Positions 17,749 through 26,721 of a stretch of DNA of 64,000 nucleotides are shown piece after piece. The stretch covers positions 1 to 64,000 of the forward strand of contig NZ_LWKZ01000008.1 in the NCBI RefSeq assembly GCF_001905005.1, read 5' to 3'. The position numbers were made by a program, and so were the translations under genes. Each line of letters begins with the position of its first letter. The stretch's first letter is position 1. Below the pieces are notes generated by a model. That model made no database searches and was not told the origin of the DNA. It saw only the letters and a program-made list of their open reading frames with translations. The DNA is from Streptomyces sp. CB02923. Its GTDB lineage: Bacteria > Actinomycetota > Actinomycetes > Streptomycetales > Streptomycetaceae.

Positions 17749-18852
17749 TCAGTCGGTGGCCCAGGTGACGTCGCGTGCGTCGATGAAGTAGCGGCCGCCG
17801 TCGAAGGAAAGGAATACCTTGGGGGCGGTGTCCTTGTCGGCGATCCAGCTCTTGTTCCAGGCGTCGACGGTGCCGGCCCCGTCGCGCTTGGCGTAGTAAT
17901 GGCCCTCGCGACGTTCGGGCTGGTTGTAGAAGGGGTGGCCGTTGTCGTAGCGGTGGTTGGTCCGCAGCAGTTGCTCGCTGCCTCCGACGGGCAGGAATAG
18001 GGGGGTGCGGAAATTGGTGCGGGCGACGACCTTGGGCTCGGCGTAGTGCACATCGACCTCGTCGGCGTCGACGTAAAAGGCCGGATCGCCGGTGAGCCGG
18101 TGGAAGGTCTTGCGGACCCGGCCCGGGGCTTCGAACCCTTCGGTGTAAGCGGCCAGGCCGCTCTCCTGCTCCTGCCGGTACCAGGCGGGGCGGGAGAATT
18201 CGTCGAACGCGAAGGACTCCAGGATCGTCCCGGCGGGCAGGGTGCGGCCTGCAACCTGGAGAAGGTAGGGCTCATCGACGGACTCGATCACCCGCGACCG
18301 CCGCTCGTACAGCCGTGCCGTCACCCGTACCCGCCCGGTACCCGGCGTCAGACCGGCTGCCCGGCCGCTCTGCGAGGCCGATTCGGTCACGTCGGCGACG
18401 GTGGGCGCCCAGGCCGTGCAGATCCGGTCCTGGGCGCCGCTGGTGATCTCCAGCACCACCGGCCGACCGCCCGCAGCGGGAGAGCCGAGGCCGAGCACGC
18501 AGCCCGACAGGTCGTTGACGGCCATCAGGCGCCCGTTCTCACGCTGGGCGAACGCCCGCCACGCCTGACGCCAGTACGAGGTGTCGGCGCCACTGTCGGA
18601 GAACTTCGGGCGCAGCGTCACCGCCGCCCCGGCACGGGCCTCCTGCGCCGTCAGGTACAGGCCGGTGGCTGCGTGCCGAAGCCGCGCGTGGACGGCCCGG
18701 AAGCGCTCCGCCACCCACTCCTGCCGCCCGCCCCCGTCTTCCGGGGCAAGCACCACCGCGCCGTCCTCCGCCGCCACGGCAGGCCGCGCCACCATCCCCG
18801 GATCACCGTGCAGACGTAAGACGAACGTTTCGGTGGGCCAGTCGACCAGCAT
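17749..18852 (-). CDS. beta-trefoil-like protein of unknown function
   Basis: A 367-residue protein without signal peptide or membrane segments. Residues about 8-130 (FVLRLHGDPGMVARP, VLAPEDGGGRQEWV, LRHAATGLYLTAQEARAGAA, LMAVNDLSGCVLGLG) have the spacing of a ricin/fascin-like beta-trefoil. The C-terminal half contains two similar stretches ending in displays of aromatic residues (YNQPERREGHYYAKRDGAGT, VFLSFDGGRYFIDARDVTW). AAGGGG precedes the ATG at 18852. Beta-trefoils often bind sugars or proteins, but no function can be assigned. It has no obvious operon partner. Confidence 0.6.
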   Translation of the reverse strand: MLVDWPTETFVLRLHGDPGMVARPAVAAEDGAVVLAPEDGGGRQEWVAERFRAVHARLRHAATGLYLTAQEARAGAAVTLRPKFSDSGADTSYWRQAWRAFAQRENGRLMAVNDLSGCVLGLGSPAAGGRPVVLEITSGAQDRICTAWAPTVADVTESASQSGRAAGLTPGTGRVRVTARLYERRSRVIESVDEPYLLQVAGRTLPAGTILESFAFDEFSRPAWYRQEQESGLAAYTEGFEAPGRVRKTFHRLTGDPAFYVDADEVDVHYAEPKVVARTNFRTPLFLPVGGSEQLLRTNHRYDNGHPFYNQPERREGHYYAKRDGAGTVDAWNKSWIADKDTAPKVFLSFDGGRYFIDARDVTWATD

Positions 18853-19057
18853 CTCAACACCCCTTCGTCAGGCAGGCGACGACGTGTCGCCACAGGTTCG
18901 CCCCAGCGCCGTCCGCGCACCGGAGCACGCAAAATCGCACCGCTCCAGCAGCCGATTCGCAAGACCGCAAACCCCACCCCGGCAACCCGTTGCGCCACGC
19001 CGGGTGCTGAGGCTGGCTTTGTTCGTGAGTAGTGAGAGCACGTGTTGCTCAGACGAC

Positions 19058-20104
19058 ATGCTCCGGGCTGATCTGGAAGCGCCGCGCAAGCAGCCGCACA
19101 CGGTGAAGCGCATCTTCGAGCGGCTCCTGGACGAACACGGCGCCGTCGACACCTCCTATCCGATGGTCCGCGCCTACGTCACTGTCCGCCGACCTGAGAT
19201 CCGCGTCGGGGCTGGCCGGTGGCCGGTTGAGGCCTTCGTCCCGCAGACGCACACCCACCTGCCCGGGGCACAGGCCGAGGTCGACTTCGGGGACGTGACC
19301 GTGCGGCTCGGCGGCGAGTTGGTGGTCTGCTACCTGTTCGCGTTCCGCCTGCCCTGCTCCGGGAAGGCGGTCCACCGGATTTTCACCTCCTCCGGGCAGG
19401 AGGCGTTCTTCGAGGGCCACGTCCACGCTCTCAACACGCTAGGCGGGGTGCCGACCGGGAAAGTCCGCTACGACAGCCTTAGGGCCACGGTCTCCCAAGT
19501 CCTGGGCTTCTCCCGGCAGCGCGTGGAAGCCGAACGCTGGGTTGTGTTCCGCTCCCACTACGGTCTGAACGCCCTCTACCGCCAGCCCGGCATCCGCGGC
19601 GCCCACGAGAAAGGCGGCGTGGAAGGCCAGATCGGCTGGTTCCGCCGCAACCACCCCGTTCCCGTCCCCGACGTCACCACGATCGCCAAGCTCAACGAGA
19701 TGATCGATCAGTGGGACCTGCAGGACGAGGTCCGCCGGATCCGGTCCCGGCCACGGACCGTGGGCCAGTGCTTCGCCGCCGAGCAACCGCTGCTCGCGGT
19801 GCTGCCGGACGAACCGTTCGAGACGGGCTGGCTGTTCACCCCGCGGGTCGACCGCTACAGCCAGATCTGCGTCCGCACCAACCGCTACTCGGTCCCGGTC
19901 CGGCTGATCGGCCGCACGGTCCGCGCGAAGCTGCACGCCTCCGAGCTGGTCGTCTACAACAGCCGCGAGGAAGTCGCCCGCCACGAGCGGCTGATCGAGA
20001 AGTCCGGCACCCGCCCGGAACTGGACCACTACCTCGAAGCCCTCATTCGCAAGCCCGGTGCCCTCCCCGGCGCCACCGCACTCGATCAGGCCCGAGCTGG
20101 GGCG
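19058..20104 (+). pseudogene. IS21-family transposase (IstA) remnant
   Basis: The frame from the ATG at 19058 reads MLRADLEAPRKQPHTVKRIF, MVRAYVTVRRPEI, then QAEVDFGDVTVRLGGELVV (first catalytic Asp of the DDE domain), KVRYDSLRATV and EKGGVEGQIGWFRRNHPVPV (the Glu region), ending in KPGALPGATALDQARAG. These are the core and C-terminal blocks of IS21-type IstA transposases. The N-terminal DNA-binding part and the last 100 or so residues are missing, and no istB gene follows. It is a dead internal fragment. Confidence 0.8.
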
Positions 20105-20128
20105 GAACGGTGCAGTTTCACCCCCCGT

Positions 20129-20345
20129 GGAAGCGGTCGGGACGGATCGTGAGGGCGGCTATGTGCTGTTCGCTGATCTCGATTCCGGTGAGGTAGCTGC
20201 CGGTGTCCAGGCGGACGGTCACCGGCAATTCCGTGCAGGTGATGGTCGCCGAGATCAGGTTCAGGGCAGTCTCGTAGCTGGTCAGCGGGTGGGCACGCCA
20301 GTTGAGGGAGAGGGTCCGGAGGGGCAGCCGGTCGCCAAGGAGGCG
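20129..20345 (-). pseudogene. ISAzo13-like transposase C-terminal remnant
   Basis: The minus strand encodes LSLNWRAHPLTSYETALNLI, SATITCTELPVTVRLDTGSY and LTGIEISEQHIAALTIRPDR FHGG before a TGA. ISAzo13 (Rhodopirellula-type) transposases end in NWRGRPLTSHE...DTGxYPKGxxI...FHGDWNYTL; the stop lies where the tryptophan of GDWNY would be. Only the last 70 codons or so remain. It abuts the IS21 remnant. Confidence 0.6.
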
Positions 20346-20432
20346 GCGAGTGCGGTGGCCGCTGCGAGGCCGGCCAGGCGCTGTGCGCGAAGGCGGCCCC
20401 GGCGGACTGTCACTGTCATGGTCACGGCCGGG

Positions 20433-20581
20433 TCACCCGTTGCGGCGGTGTCGGCGTACCACGACCAGGCTTACCAGGTCGGCCGCACCGAGAGCGGCGA
20501 CGCCGACGCCCAGAGCAATGGCGGTGTCGTTCGTACTGTCGGCGCCTTGGGCCCTACCGGTGTTGACGGACCGGGTGTCTG
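20433..20581 (-). pseudogene. C-terminal membrane-anchor remnant
   Basis: A minus-strand frame ends in ADSTNDTAIALGVGVAALGA followed by ADLVSLVVV and the basic tail RRHRRNG. A single hydrophobic segment with an arginine tail is typical of the end of an exported, membrane-anchored actinomycete protein. No upstream part of such a gene is visible because the frame runs into the MarR gene. It is probably the 3' end of a deleted gene. Confidence 0.3.
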
Positions 20582-20583
20582 GC

Positions 20584-21036
20584 TCAGGCCGGGTCCTCCA
20601 GGGCTTCGATGAGGAGATGAGACAGACGGCGGAACTCCTCGGTGTCGGCCCTGCCGAACTTCTCCAGTACCGGAGCCAGTCGGGCCTCGATCTGGAGGAA
20701 GGTCTCATCCATCACCTTGTGCCCCTTGGCCGTGAGATGGTTGTCCATCATCCGGCCCCGGGCCGGAGAGCGCTCCACCAGTCCCTCCTCCTGCAGGGTC
20801 CGGACGAGACGGCTGACGGCCTGCGGCGTGTGGACCGCGGCGCGCGCGAGCTCCGAGGCGGAGGCGCCGGGTGTCCGCTTCAGCTCCCGCAGCACCGTCC
20901 ACTGTCCGAGGGTGAGTCCCAGAGGGTGGATGACCTGCTCGATCCGGTCGGCGAAGTGGTGCCGAATGATCCTGGACAGTGCACCGATTTCGATCCCCTG
21001 GGGCAGCGGGTCGCCCGAGTTCTTCATGTTTGACAT
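20584..21036 (-). CDS. MarR-family transcriptional regulator
   Basis: A 150-residue winged-helix protein (LGLTLGQWTVLRELKRTPGA, SASELARAAVHTPQAVSRLV, RTLQEEGLVERSPARGRMMD NHLTAKG) with the MarR helix-turn-helix and the D-x-R-like wing region. It is divergent from the MFS exporter gene at 21217. A near-perfect palindrome at 21057-21072 sits just upstream of its start, so it probably represses itself and the exporter. The inducing ligand is unknown. A second methionine at codon 4 is an alternative start. Confidence 0.88.
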   Translation of the reverse strand: MSNMKNSGDPLPQGIEIGALSRIIRHHFADRIEQVIHPLGLTLGQWTVLRELKRTPGASASELARAAVHTPQAVSRLVRTLQEEGLVERSPARGRMMDNHLTAKGHKVMDETFLQIEARLAPVLEKFGRADTEEFRRLSHLLIEALEDPA

Positions 21037-21056
21037 GCTACCCGTCGCGTTCTACG

Positions 21057-21072
21057 TTGAACTGAAGTTCAA
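21057..21072. promoter_or_regulatory. MarR-type operator palindrome
   Basis: TTGAACTGAAGTTCAA is a perfect 7-bp inverted repeat (TTGAACT/AGTTCAA) around a 2-bp centre, 21 bp upstream of the marR start and in the marR-MFS intergenic region. Size and position fit an operator for the adjacent MarR protein. Confidence 0.7.
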
Positions 21073-21216
21073 TATGGAACCCTGATTCTATATCGGTCGG
21101 CTGCTCGCTGGAGCGATCGAGGTCTCCGTTTCAGGCCGGGGCACAGGTCCTGGGCCGGCCGATCCGTGGAGTCGACTCGGCTTCCGCCCCTCCACACGTC
21201 CGTACGGAGATGGATC

Positions 21217-22455
21217 ATGCCCGTGCCCACAGCCGCCCGTGCCACACCGGAGTCAAACGCGCGACAGCAGGCTCTGCCCGGCCGGCTGGTCGTACTCCTG
21301 GCCACTTCCTGCGGGCTGACCGTCGCCAACCTCTACTACGCCCAGCCGCTCCTGGAGATGCTGCGCCGGGCCTTCCAGCTCCAGGACTCGACCGCCGGCC
21401 TGCTGATCACCCTGACCCAGCTCGGCTACGCCGCCGGCATGGTGTTCCTGGTCCCCCTCGGCGACCGCATCGAGAACTCCCGTCTGGTCTCCGTCCTGCT
21501 CACCGTCACGGCCCTGGCCATGGCTGCCGGCGGCCTCGCCCCCACCTTCACCGTCCTGCTCATCGCCGCGCTCGTCGCGGGGGCCACCTCCGTCGTCGCA
21601 CAAATCCTCGTCCCCTACGCCGCCGACCTCGCCCCCGATCACCTGCGCGGCGCCATGGTGGGCAAGGTCATGAGCGGACTGCTCGCCGGGATCCTGCTCT
21701 CCCGCACCGTCGGCAGCCTGCTCGCGGACGTCGCAGGCTGGCGCACCGTCTACCTGGTCTCCGCCGCCCTGATGGCGATCCTGGCCCTCGTTCTGCGCCG
21801 CGCGCTGCCCCACCGGGCCCCTACCAGCACCGATTCCTACACCGCGCTGCTGCGCTCCACGGCCCGCCTGATCCGCGTGCACCCGCAGCTGCGCCGCCGG
21901 TCCCTCTACCACGCCTGCATGTTCGCCGCCTTCAGTGCGTTCTGGACGACCATCTCCTACGTCCTGACCACCGCGCCGTACCGCTACTCCCAGCTCCAGG
22001 TCGGCCTGTTCGCCCTCGTCGGCGCCGCCGGCGCGCTCGTCGCCCCTCTCGCGGGCCGCCTCGCCGACCGAGGGCTCGCCCACCGGCTCACCCCCGTGAC
22101 CTGCCTGCTCGCCTCCGCCACCCTCATCTGGGCCGGCCTGGCCGCCCACCAGATCCTCGTCCTCGCCGCCGCCGCAGTCCTCCTGGACTGCGCCGTGCAG
22201 TGCTCCCTGATCTTCGGACAGCACGCCATCTACCAACTCGACGCAGACGCCCGCGCCCGGATCACCAGCGTCTACATCGCCACCTTCTTCATCGGCGGCG
22301 CCATCGGCGCCCAACTCGGCACCCTCGCCTACCACGTGGGTAACTGGCATACGGTCACCCTCGCCGCGGCAGCCTTCCCCGTCATCGCCGCGCTCGCCTG
22401 GACCACCGACCGCACCCACACCAGCAGGAAGCGCCGGGCAACAGGCACCATATGA
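21217..22455 (+). CDS. MFS drug or metabolite exporter
   Basis: A 412-residue inner-membrane transporter with about 12 hydrophobic segments. The first loop motif (LVPLGDRIENSRLVSV) is the MFS motif A region and TVANLYYAQPLLEMLRRAFQ is typical of the YdhP/arabinose-efflux-like DHA1 exporters. GGAG precedes the ATG at 21217; an in-frame ATG at 21166 lacks a good site. The divergent MarR gene and the operator between them suggest substrate-induced expression. The exported compound is not predictable. Confidence 0.88.
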   Translation: MPVPTAARATPESNARQQALPGRLVVLLATSCGLTVANLYYAQPLLEMLRRAFQLQDSTAGLLITLTQLGYAAGMVFLVPLGDRIENSRLVSVLLTVTALAMAAGGLAPTFTVLLIAALVAGATSVVAQILVPYAADLAPDHLRGAMVGKVMSGLLAGILLSRTVGSLLADVAGWRTVYLVSAALMAILALVLRRALPHRAPTSTDSYTALLRSTARLIRVHPQLRRRSLYHACMFAAFSAFWTTISYVLTTAPYRYSQLQVGLFALVGAAGALVAPLAGRLADRGLAHRLTPVTCLLASATLIWAGLAAHQILVLAAAAVLLDCAVQCSLIFGQHAIYQLDADARARITSVYIATFFIGGAIGAQLGTLAYHVGNWHTVTLAAAAFPVIAALAWTTDRTHTSRKRRATGTI

Positions 22456-22593
22456 AGCCTGCTCCGCCGGCCCTCGGCCTTCGAGTCCTTGGCGCGGTTG
22501 GCGAGCCGTGGAGACAGGGCCGAGGTGACCGTGATGGGTACGGCGACGACTGTGTCCGCGGCGAAAAGAGTCTCGGCCGCGTACCGCTGCTGC

Positions 22594-23982
22594 TCAGAGG
22601 CGGGTGTCCGACGGGTCGAAGGGGATGACGGTTCGGTACTTGCCGCCCGCCGCCTGGCGGGGTGGTTCCTCGGCGCGCTGGATCGTGACGTGGTCGAGTT
22701 CGTTGTCGGCGAGGAGGTGGGTCAGCTCCAGGTGGGCGGTCTGCCACACGCGGTCCGGGTCGGCGCCGGCGGCCGGCAGGAGACGTACGCGCAGTGTCGA
22801 GGGGGCGGTCTGCTCGACCTGGAACAGCTCGACTCCAGGGGTGCGGTCGAAGAGGGTGCCGAAGGCCAGGGGGGCGAGCTGCACGGGGTCGGCGCTGCGG
22901 GTGGGGAAGGTGAGGATGTCGCCTGAGCGCCCTTGCACACGGATTGCGGGGAGCGGGTTGCCGCACGGGCACGGGTCGGGCCGGAGCATGACGCTGTCGC
23001 CGAGGTCGTAGCGCAGGAACGGCTGCACGCGGTTGGCGAGGTTGCTGATCAGCACGGTGTGCGAGAACTGGCCGGGCGGGGTGGGGCGGTGGTCGGCGTC
23101 GACCGGTTCGAGTACGGCCCAGTCGCTGTTGACGTGGTACCAGCCGTGGGCGCAGCTGTGGCTGAGGTAGGTGCACTCGGTGGCGCTGTACATCGCGCGG
23201 ACCGTGGTGCGGAAGGCGCGGGCGATCCGGTCGGTGTCGTCCGTGGTCATCGTCTCGCCGGCCGGCTGGACGAGCACCGGGTTGATGCGCAGGCGGCCGG
23301 CTTCCTGCTCGGCGGTGAGCAGCATGATCGTGCTGGCGTATCCGATGATGAAGGCGGGGCGGTAGTCGTTGAGTTCGGCCACCAGCTGCGGCATCGGTGT
23401 GTGCACCGGGAGTGCCCGGAGCAGTTTGCTGCGCCATCCGCCCGCCAGGAGCGTGCGGGAGTACGCGGCGAAACCGACGTAGTGCCCGCCGGTGGCCACG
23501 AGTTGGGCGAAGCGACCGCCCTGGGCGGCTGCCCGGAGGAGGCCGGCGGGGCCCAGCCACGAGGCGAGCGCGCGGGAGGTGAGTGCGGCGCCCACGTCCA
23601 TGTACCGGTCGTCGAGGACGAAGAGGCCGCGTCGGCCGCTGGTGCCCGAGGTGGTGGCCACCATGTGCTTGCCGAGGAACCGCTGTCCGATCCGGTCGGA
23701 ATCGTCGGTGAAGGCGCGGACCTTCTCGTAGGTGATGGCGCGGTCGGTGGCCCAGTCGTCGAAGTGCCCCATCAGTGTCTTCTTGTCGGTGACCGGCAGC
23801 AGGGTCGGGTCCTCCACCCGTTCGGGCAGGCCGTGGTAGAGGGCGCGGTAGTACGGGGAGGCGGTCCGGGCATGGGTGACCATGTCGGCCAACCGCTCGC
23901 GCTGCCGCCGCGTGACGGCGGGCATGCCCTCCTTGCGGGCCTTGCGGGCGTCCCGTCCGAGCCACGCTGCGTTCTCGGTCAT
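22594..23982 (-). CDS. PaaK-like AMP-dependent ligase
   Basis: A 462-residue adenylate-forming enzyme of the phenylacetate-CoA ligase / coenzyme F390 synthetase group. The ATP-binding loop is ATTSGTSGRRGLF (TSGTSG at residues 111-116); MYSATEC and FLRYDLGDSVMLRPDPCPCG follow, the latter with the family's cysteine motif. The RVQGRSGDILTFP segment is the hinge before the C-terminal subdomain. It activates a carboxylic acid as an acyl adenylate; the substrate is unknown. The start overlaps the TetR stop (ATGA, 23979-23982), so the two genes are co-translated and TetR probably controls the enzyme. Confidence 0.85.
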   Translation of the reverse strand: MTENAAWLGRDARKARKEGMPAVTRRQRERLADMVTHARTASPYYRALYHGLPERVEDPTLLPVTDKKTLMGHFDDWATDRAITYEKVRAFTDDSDRIGQRFLGKHMVATTSGTSGRRGLFVLDDRYMDVGAALTSRALASWLGPAGLLRAAAQGGRFAQLVATGGHYVGFAAYSRTLLAGGWRSKLLRALPVHTPMPQLVAELNDYRPAFIIGYASTIMLLTAEQEAGRLRINPVLVQPAGETMTTDDTDRIARAFRTTVRAMYSATECTYLSHSCAHGWYHVNSDWAVLEPVDADHRPTPPGQFSHTVLISNLANRVQPFLRYDLGDSVMLRPDPCPCGNPLPAIRVQGRSGDILTFPTRSADPVQLAPLAFGTLFDRTPGVELFQVEQTAPSTLRVRLLPAAGADPDRVWQTAHLELTHLLADNELDHVTIQRAEEPPRQAAGGKYRTVIPFDPSDTRL

Positions 23983-24635
23983 CGTGCCGTGCTCCTTCGG
24001 GGTACGGGGGTGGTGTGCAGCCCGACCTGTTCCAGGACGGCGAGGAAGTAGGTTTTGACCTCCTGCGCGCCGGTGGTGTCGGGGTGTGCGGCGAGGTGTT
24101 GCAGGGCCGCACCGCTGAGCATGTGCTGAAGGATTTCCGGGTCGCTGTGCGGGGGGAGCTGCCCGGCTGCGCGGGCCCGCTCCAGGGTGGTGCGCACCGC
24201 GAGGCCGCGGTGGCTGCCGTGGGCCTTGTGGTAGGCGTGCAGCAGTTCGGGGAGGTCGTCGACCGTGCCGTAGAGGCGGCGGATCAGCCTGCGTGCGCGG
24301 GGCGTTCCGAGGTGCTCGGCCCAGGCCGTGACCATGCTGTCGATGTCCGGCCAGTCCATCGAGCCGGGATCCACGTCCCGGTATTCCCATTCGACCGCGC
24401 TCACCAGCAGGTCGGTCAGGGTCGGGAAGCGCCGGTACACGGTGGCGCGGGTGACTCCGGCGCGGCGCGCCACCTGCTCGATGCTGGCCCAGCCGACGCC
24501 CCGCTCGATGAGCAGTTCGAGCGCGGCCGCGAGGATTGCCTCGTCCGCCTCCCGACTGCGCGGCCGGCCGGGCGATTTCAGGGATGGACCCGGGGCTGGG
24601 GTGGGATGGCTCTCGGGGTCTTCATCAATCTTCAC
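23979..24635 (-). CDS. TetR-family transcriptional regulator
   Basis: A 218-residue repressor: a proline-rich leader, then GRPRSREADEAILAAALELL, GWASIEQVARRAGVTRATVY RRFPTLTDLLV (TetR helix-turn-helix with YRRF), and an all-helical ligand domain. The GTG at 24635 lies inside the left arm of a 21-bp inverted repeat; a longer in-frame start at 24686 would place the whole palindrome in the coding region and is less likely. It is followed by the PaaK-like ligase with a 4-bp overlap. Autoregulation through the palindrome is inferred. Confidence 0.85.
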   Translation of the reverse strand: MKIDEDPESHPTPAPGPSLKSPGRPRSREADEAILAAALELLIERGVGWASIEQVARRAGVTRATVYRRFPTLTDLLVSAVEWEYRDVDPGSMDWPDIDSMVTAWAEHLGTPRARRLIRRLYGTVDDLPELLHAYHKAHGSHRGLAVRTTLERARAAGQLPPHSDPEILQHMLSGAALQHLAAHPDTTGAQEVKTYFLAVLEQVGLHTTPVPRRSTAR

Positions 24636-24678
24636 ACCAATACAATACAGCTCTGCTCTGTATTGTATTGGTGTGAAG
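24630..24678. promoter_or_regulatory. 21-bp perfect inverted repeat, TetR operator/promoter
   Basis: Two perfect 21-bp arms (24630-24650 and 24658-24678, each containing CACCAATACAATACAG or its complement) flank a 7-bp spacer. The arms are AT-rich islands in a GC-rich genome and include TACAAT and TATTGT hexamers usable as -10 elements in both directions. The repeat overlaps the GTG start of the TetR gene, so its own start lies within the operator. Confidence 0.7.
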
Positions 24679-24771
24679 CGGCTCACTCCCGCTCCGGCAT
24701 CGTGGCCGGTCGGTACGCCGGAGACTCAGCGTTCCGGGTTGGCGGCCCTCGTGCGGCTGACGCTTCGGGCT

Positions 24772-25407
24772 TCAGGGTCGGTAGACGCACTCCGCCAGGG
24801 GCGCGTGCTTCTTCCAGCCCAGCGTCTCGTACAGTGCGTGCCCGGCGTCGGTCGCTCCGAGGACGCCGAGGTTGGCGCCCTCGTCCAGGGCCCGGTCGGC
24901 GAGCGTACGCATCACGAACTGCCCCAGCCCGCACCGTCGGTGGGCTCGCTCCGTCACCACCCGGTCCGCGACCGCGGCCTCGCCGAGCAACGCCATCTGC
25001 CCCTTGGCCGCCTGCACGCCCGCCACGTCCAGCACTCGGACACAGATGACGGATCCGCGGGTCTCCACGGTCGCGGTGTACCCCGCGGGCTCGACCGGGT
25101 TCGTGGCCATGAGGTCGGTTGCCATCAGGTGCCCGGTCTCCTCGTAGGCCACCGTCCAGCCCGGGAGCAGCCAGGGCTCGATCTCTTCCGGTTCCGCGGG
25201 CATCTTCAGCCAGGTCCGCGGCACGGTCACCGAGGCAGCCGCGCTGCGGACCAGCGTCTCGTCGACCTCGGGCAGGACATGGCGGCCCACTTCGTCGGAG
25301 TTGTCGCCCACCGCGACGTAAAGCCCCCAGGGCTTCTCGACGGGCGGCGGCGTCCGCCGCGATATGGCCCAGCCCGCCACCCAGGTCCTGACCGTGTCCA
25401 AAACCAT
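24772..25407 (-). CDS. GNAT-family N-acetyltransferase
   Basis: A 211-residue protein. The C-terminal half has the GNAT core: AAVADRVVTERAHRRCGLGQ (acetyl-CoA loop R-R-x-x-G-x-G), FVMRTLADRALDEGA and LGATDAGHALYETLGWKKHA (ALYExLGW signature). The N-terminal 90 residues hold the other strands and are less conserved. It acetylates an unknown amine substrate using acetyl-CoA. The gene stands alone between the TetR/ligase pair and a membrane protein. Confidence 0.8.
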   Translation of the reverse strand: MVLDTVRTWVAGWAISRRTPPPVEKPWGLYVAVGDNSDEVGRHVLPEVDETLVRSAAASVTVPRTWLKMPAEPEEIEPWLLPGWTVAYEETGHLMATDLMATNPVEPAGYTATVETRGSVICVRVLDVAGVQAAKGQMALLGEAAVADRVVTERAHRRCGLGQFVMRTLADRALDEGANLGVLGATDAGHALYETLGWKKHAPLAECVYRP

Positions 25408-25598
25408 CGAGCCCTCTCACTCCGTCAGCCGTAGCAGCGATGCGTAGTAGGTAGATGCGCGCATGGGGAGCCGTAATGGGCGCATGCTGAGCGTGCATGT
25501 TACGTCGCCATGGGGCGTTCAGCATCCCGGTTTCGGTGCAGAGCCCGGCTACTGAAGAGATGCGGTGCGGCGGCTCCGGGGCGACGCCATGGGTGTCG

Positions 25599-26390
25599 TC
25601 ACACCGCGAGGGCAGGTGCCGGCCGTCGGTGTCGGTAGAGCAGCCAAGCCGTGCACGCGACGACCGGTACGGCGAGGGAGGGAACGATCCACCACGGGGC
25701 GCCGAGCAGCAGGGCAGGGAAACCCACAGCAAGGCACGTGATCGTCATGGCGATGAGCAGCGGTCTGCCGTACGGGCGCCAGCCGTAGATCTCGCGACTA
25801 CGGGGCCGGACCAGCCGCACCGAACCGGAGCCGAGCATCAGCGCCGCCAAGAGACCCGCGAAGGTGCCGAGGGCCGCTGTCATCTGCGGTTCGTCGCGGG
25901 GTTCGTCGGAGGACTGCTGCCGTACGCCCTCTCTGCTGAGCGCCATGACGTTGCCGCGCCAGACGGTGCCGGTGACCTGGTCCCCCGGCCGGAGCAGTTC
26001 CAGCAGCGGGCCGGAATCGCCGAAGGACAGGACACCGTTCCCGACCGGCGCGCCGGACAGGGTCGCCTTGAAGCGGGAGTTCCGTCCGCCGTGCACCTCC
26101 GTGGCGTCGACGGTGAAACGGACCTCGCGCAGGCAGTCCTCCCACTGGCGTGCCGTCGTGTGGGCGGGGCACGGCGCGGCCGCCACGTGGTCCTGGTATC
26201 GCCTGACGTCGGTGGGCAGCCACACCGAGAACGTGAAGTAGCAGGCCACGGCCGGGAGGAGAGCCAGCATGATCAGGCAGGCGCCCCGGAGCCGCGTCCG
26301 GATCAGGGAGCGCGGGGCAGCCTGCCCGGTGTCCGGGGGCGGCAGCGGCCCGTTCGGCTGGTGGGTCGTATCCGCCCTCGTCGCTGTCAT
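25599..26390 (-). CDS. membrane protein, unknown function
   Basis: A 263-residue protein with a first membrane segment at about residues 35-60 (LIMLALLPAVACYFTFSVWL), an exposed domain of about 110 residues with a Cys pair (CPAHTTARQWEDC), then three hydrophobic segments (FAGLLAALMLG, LLIAMTITCLAVGFPALLLG, IVPSLAVPVVACTAWLL) and a basic tail. AAGGAGAACGGAA precedes the ATG. The layout is common among Streptomyces orphan membrane proteins; no function is proposed. Confidence 0.7.
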   Translation of the reverse strand: MTATRADTTHQPNGPLPPPDTGQAAPRSLIRTRLRGACLIMLALLPAVACYFTFSVWLPTDVRRYQDHVAAAPCPAHTTARQWEDCLREVRFTVDATEVHGGRNSRFKATLSGAPVGNGVLSFGDSGPLLELLRPGDQVTGTVWRGNVMALSREGVRQQSSDEPRDEPQMTAALGTFAGLLAALMLGSGSVRLVRPRSREIYGWRPYGRPLLIAMTITCLAVGFPALLLGAPWWIVPSLAVPVVACTAWLLYRHRRPAPALAV

Positions 26391-26721
26391 TTCCGTTCTC
26401 CTTGCCGGTCCGGAAAAGTGCGCCTCTTGCGCAGCGCTCCCGGTCCTTTCGCCACGGTTTCATCGTGCGGGAGGCGGCGAAAAGGGGCGCTACCGGAAAC
26501 CGGGGTGGTCTTTGCCTTCCGTACTCCGGCAAGGTCAAGGGAACATCGTGGAGGGGGATTTGCTCTCTGGGATGAGGTCTGGTTCGGCTGGCGGGGAGTG
26601 TGGTGGCTGAATTCGTTCGCGTACGCGGACCGGGCTACCGGGAGAGGGCGGAGTCCGAAGCCGCGCAGGGCAGGCGGGTGCGGTACCGATTTCGACGGTT
26701 CCGTGTCCGGGCTTGGCGTGC
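26391..26721. other. intergenic, nothing recognised
   Basis: About 330 bp lies between the membrane protein start and the glycosyltransferase stop on the same strand. No gene, repeat or clear hairpin was identified. It should contain the promoter of the membrane protein gene. Confidence 0.5.

Noticed and set aside
17655..18275. Minus-strand proline-rich frame beside the beta-trefoil gene
   Set aside because: Overlaps the real gene in a different frame and has low-complexity composition only.
1..20600. An intact integrative element with att sites
   Set aside because: All recombinases are truncated and no matching direct repeats next to a tRNA gene were found.
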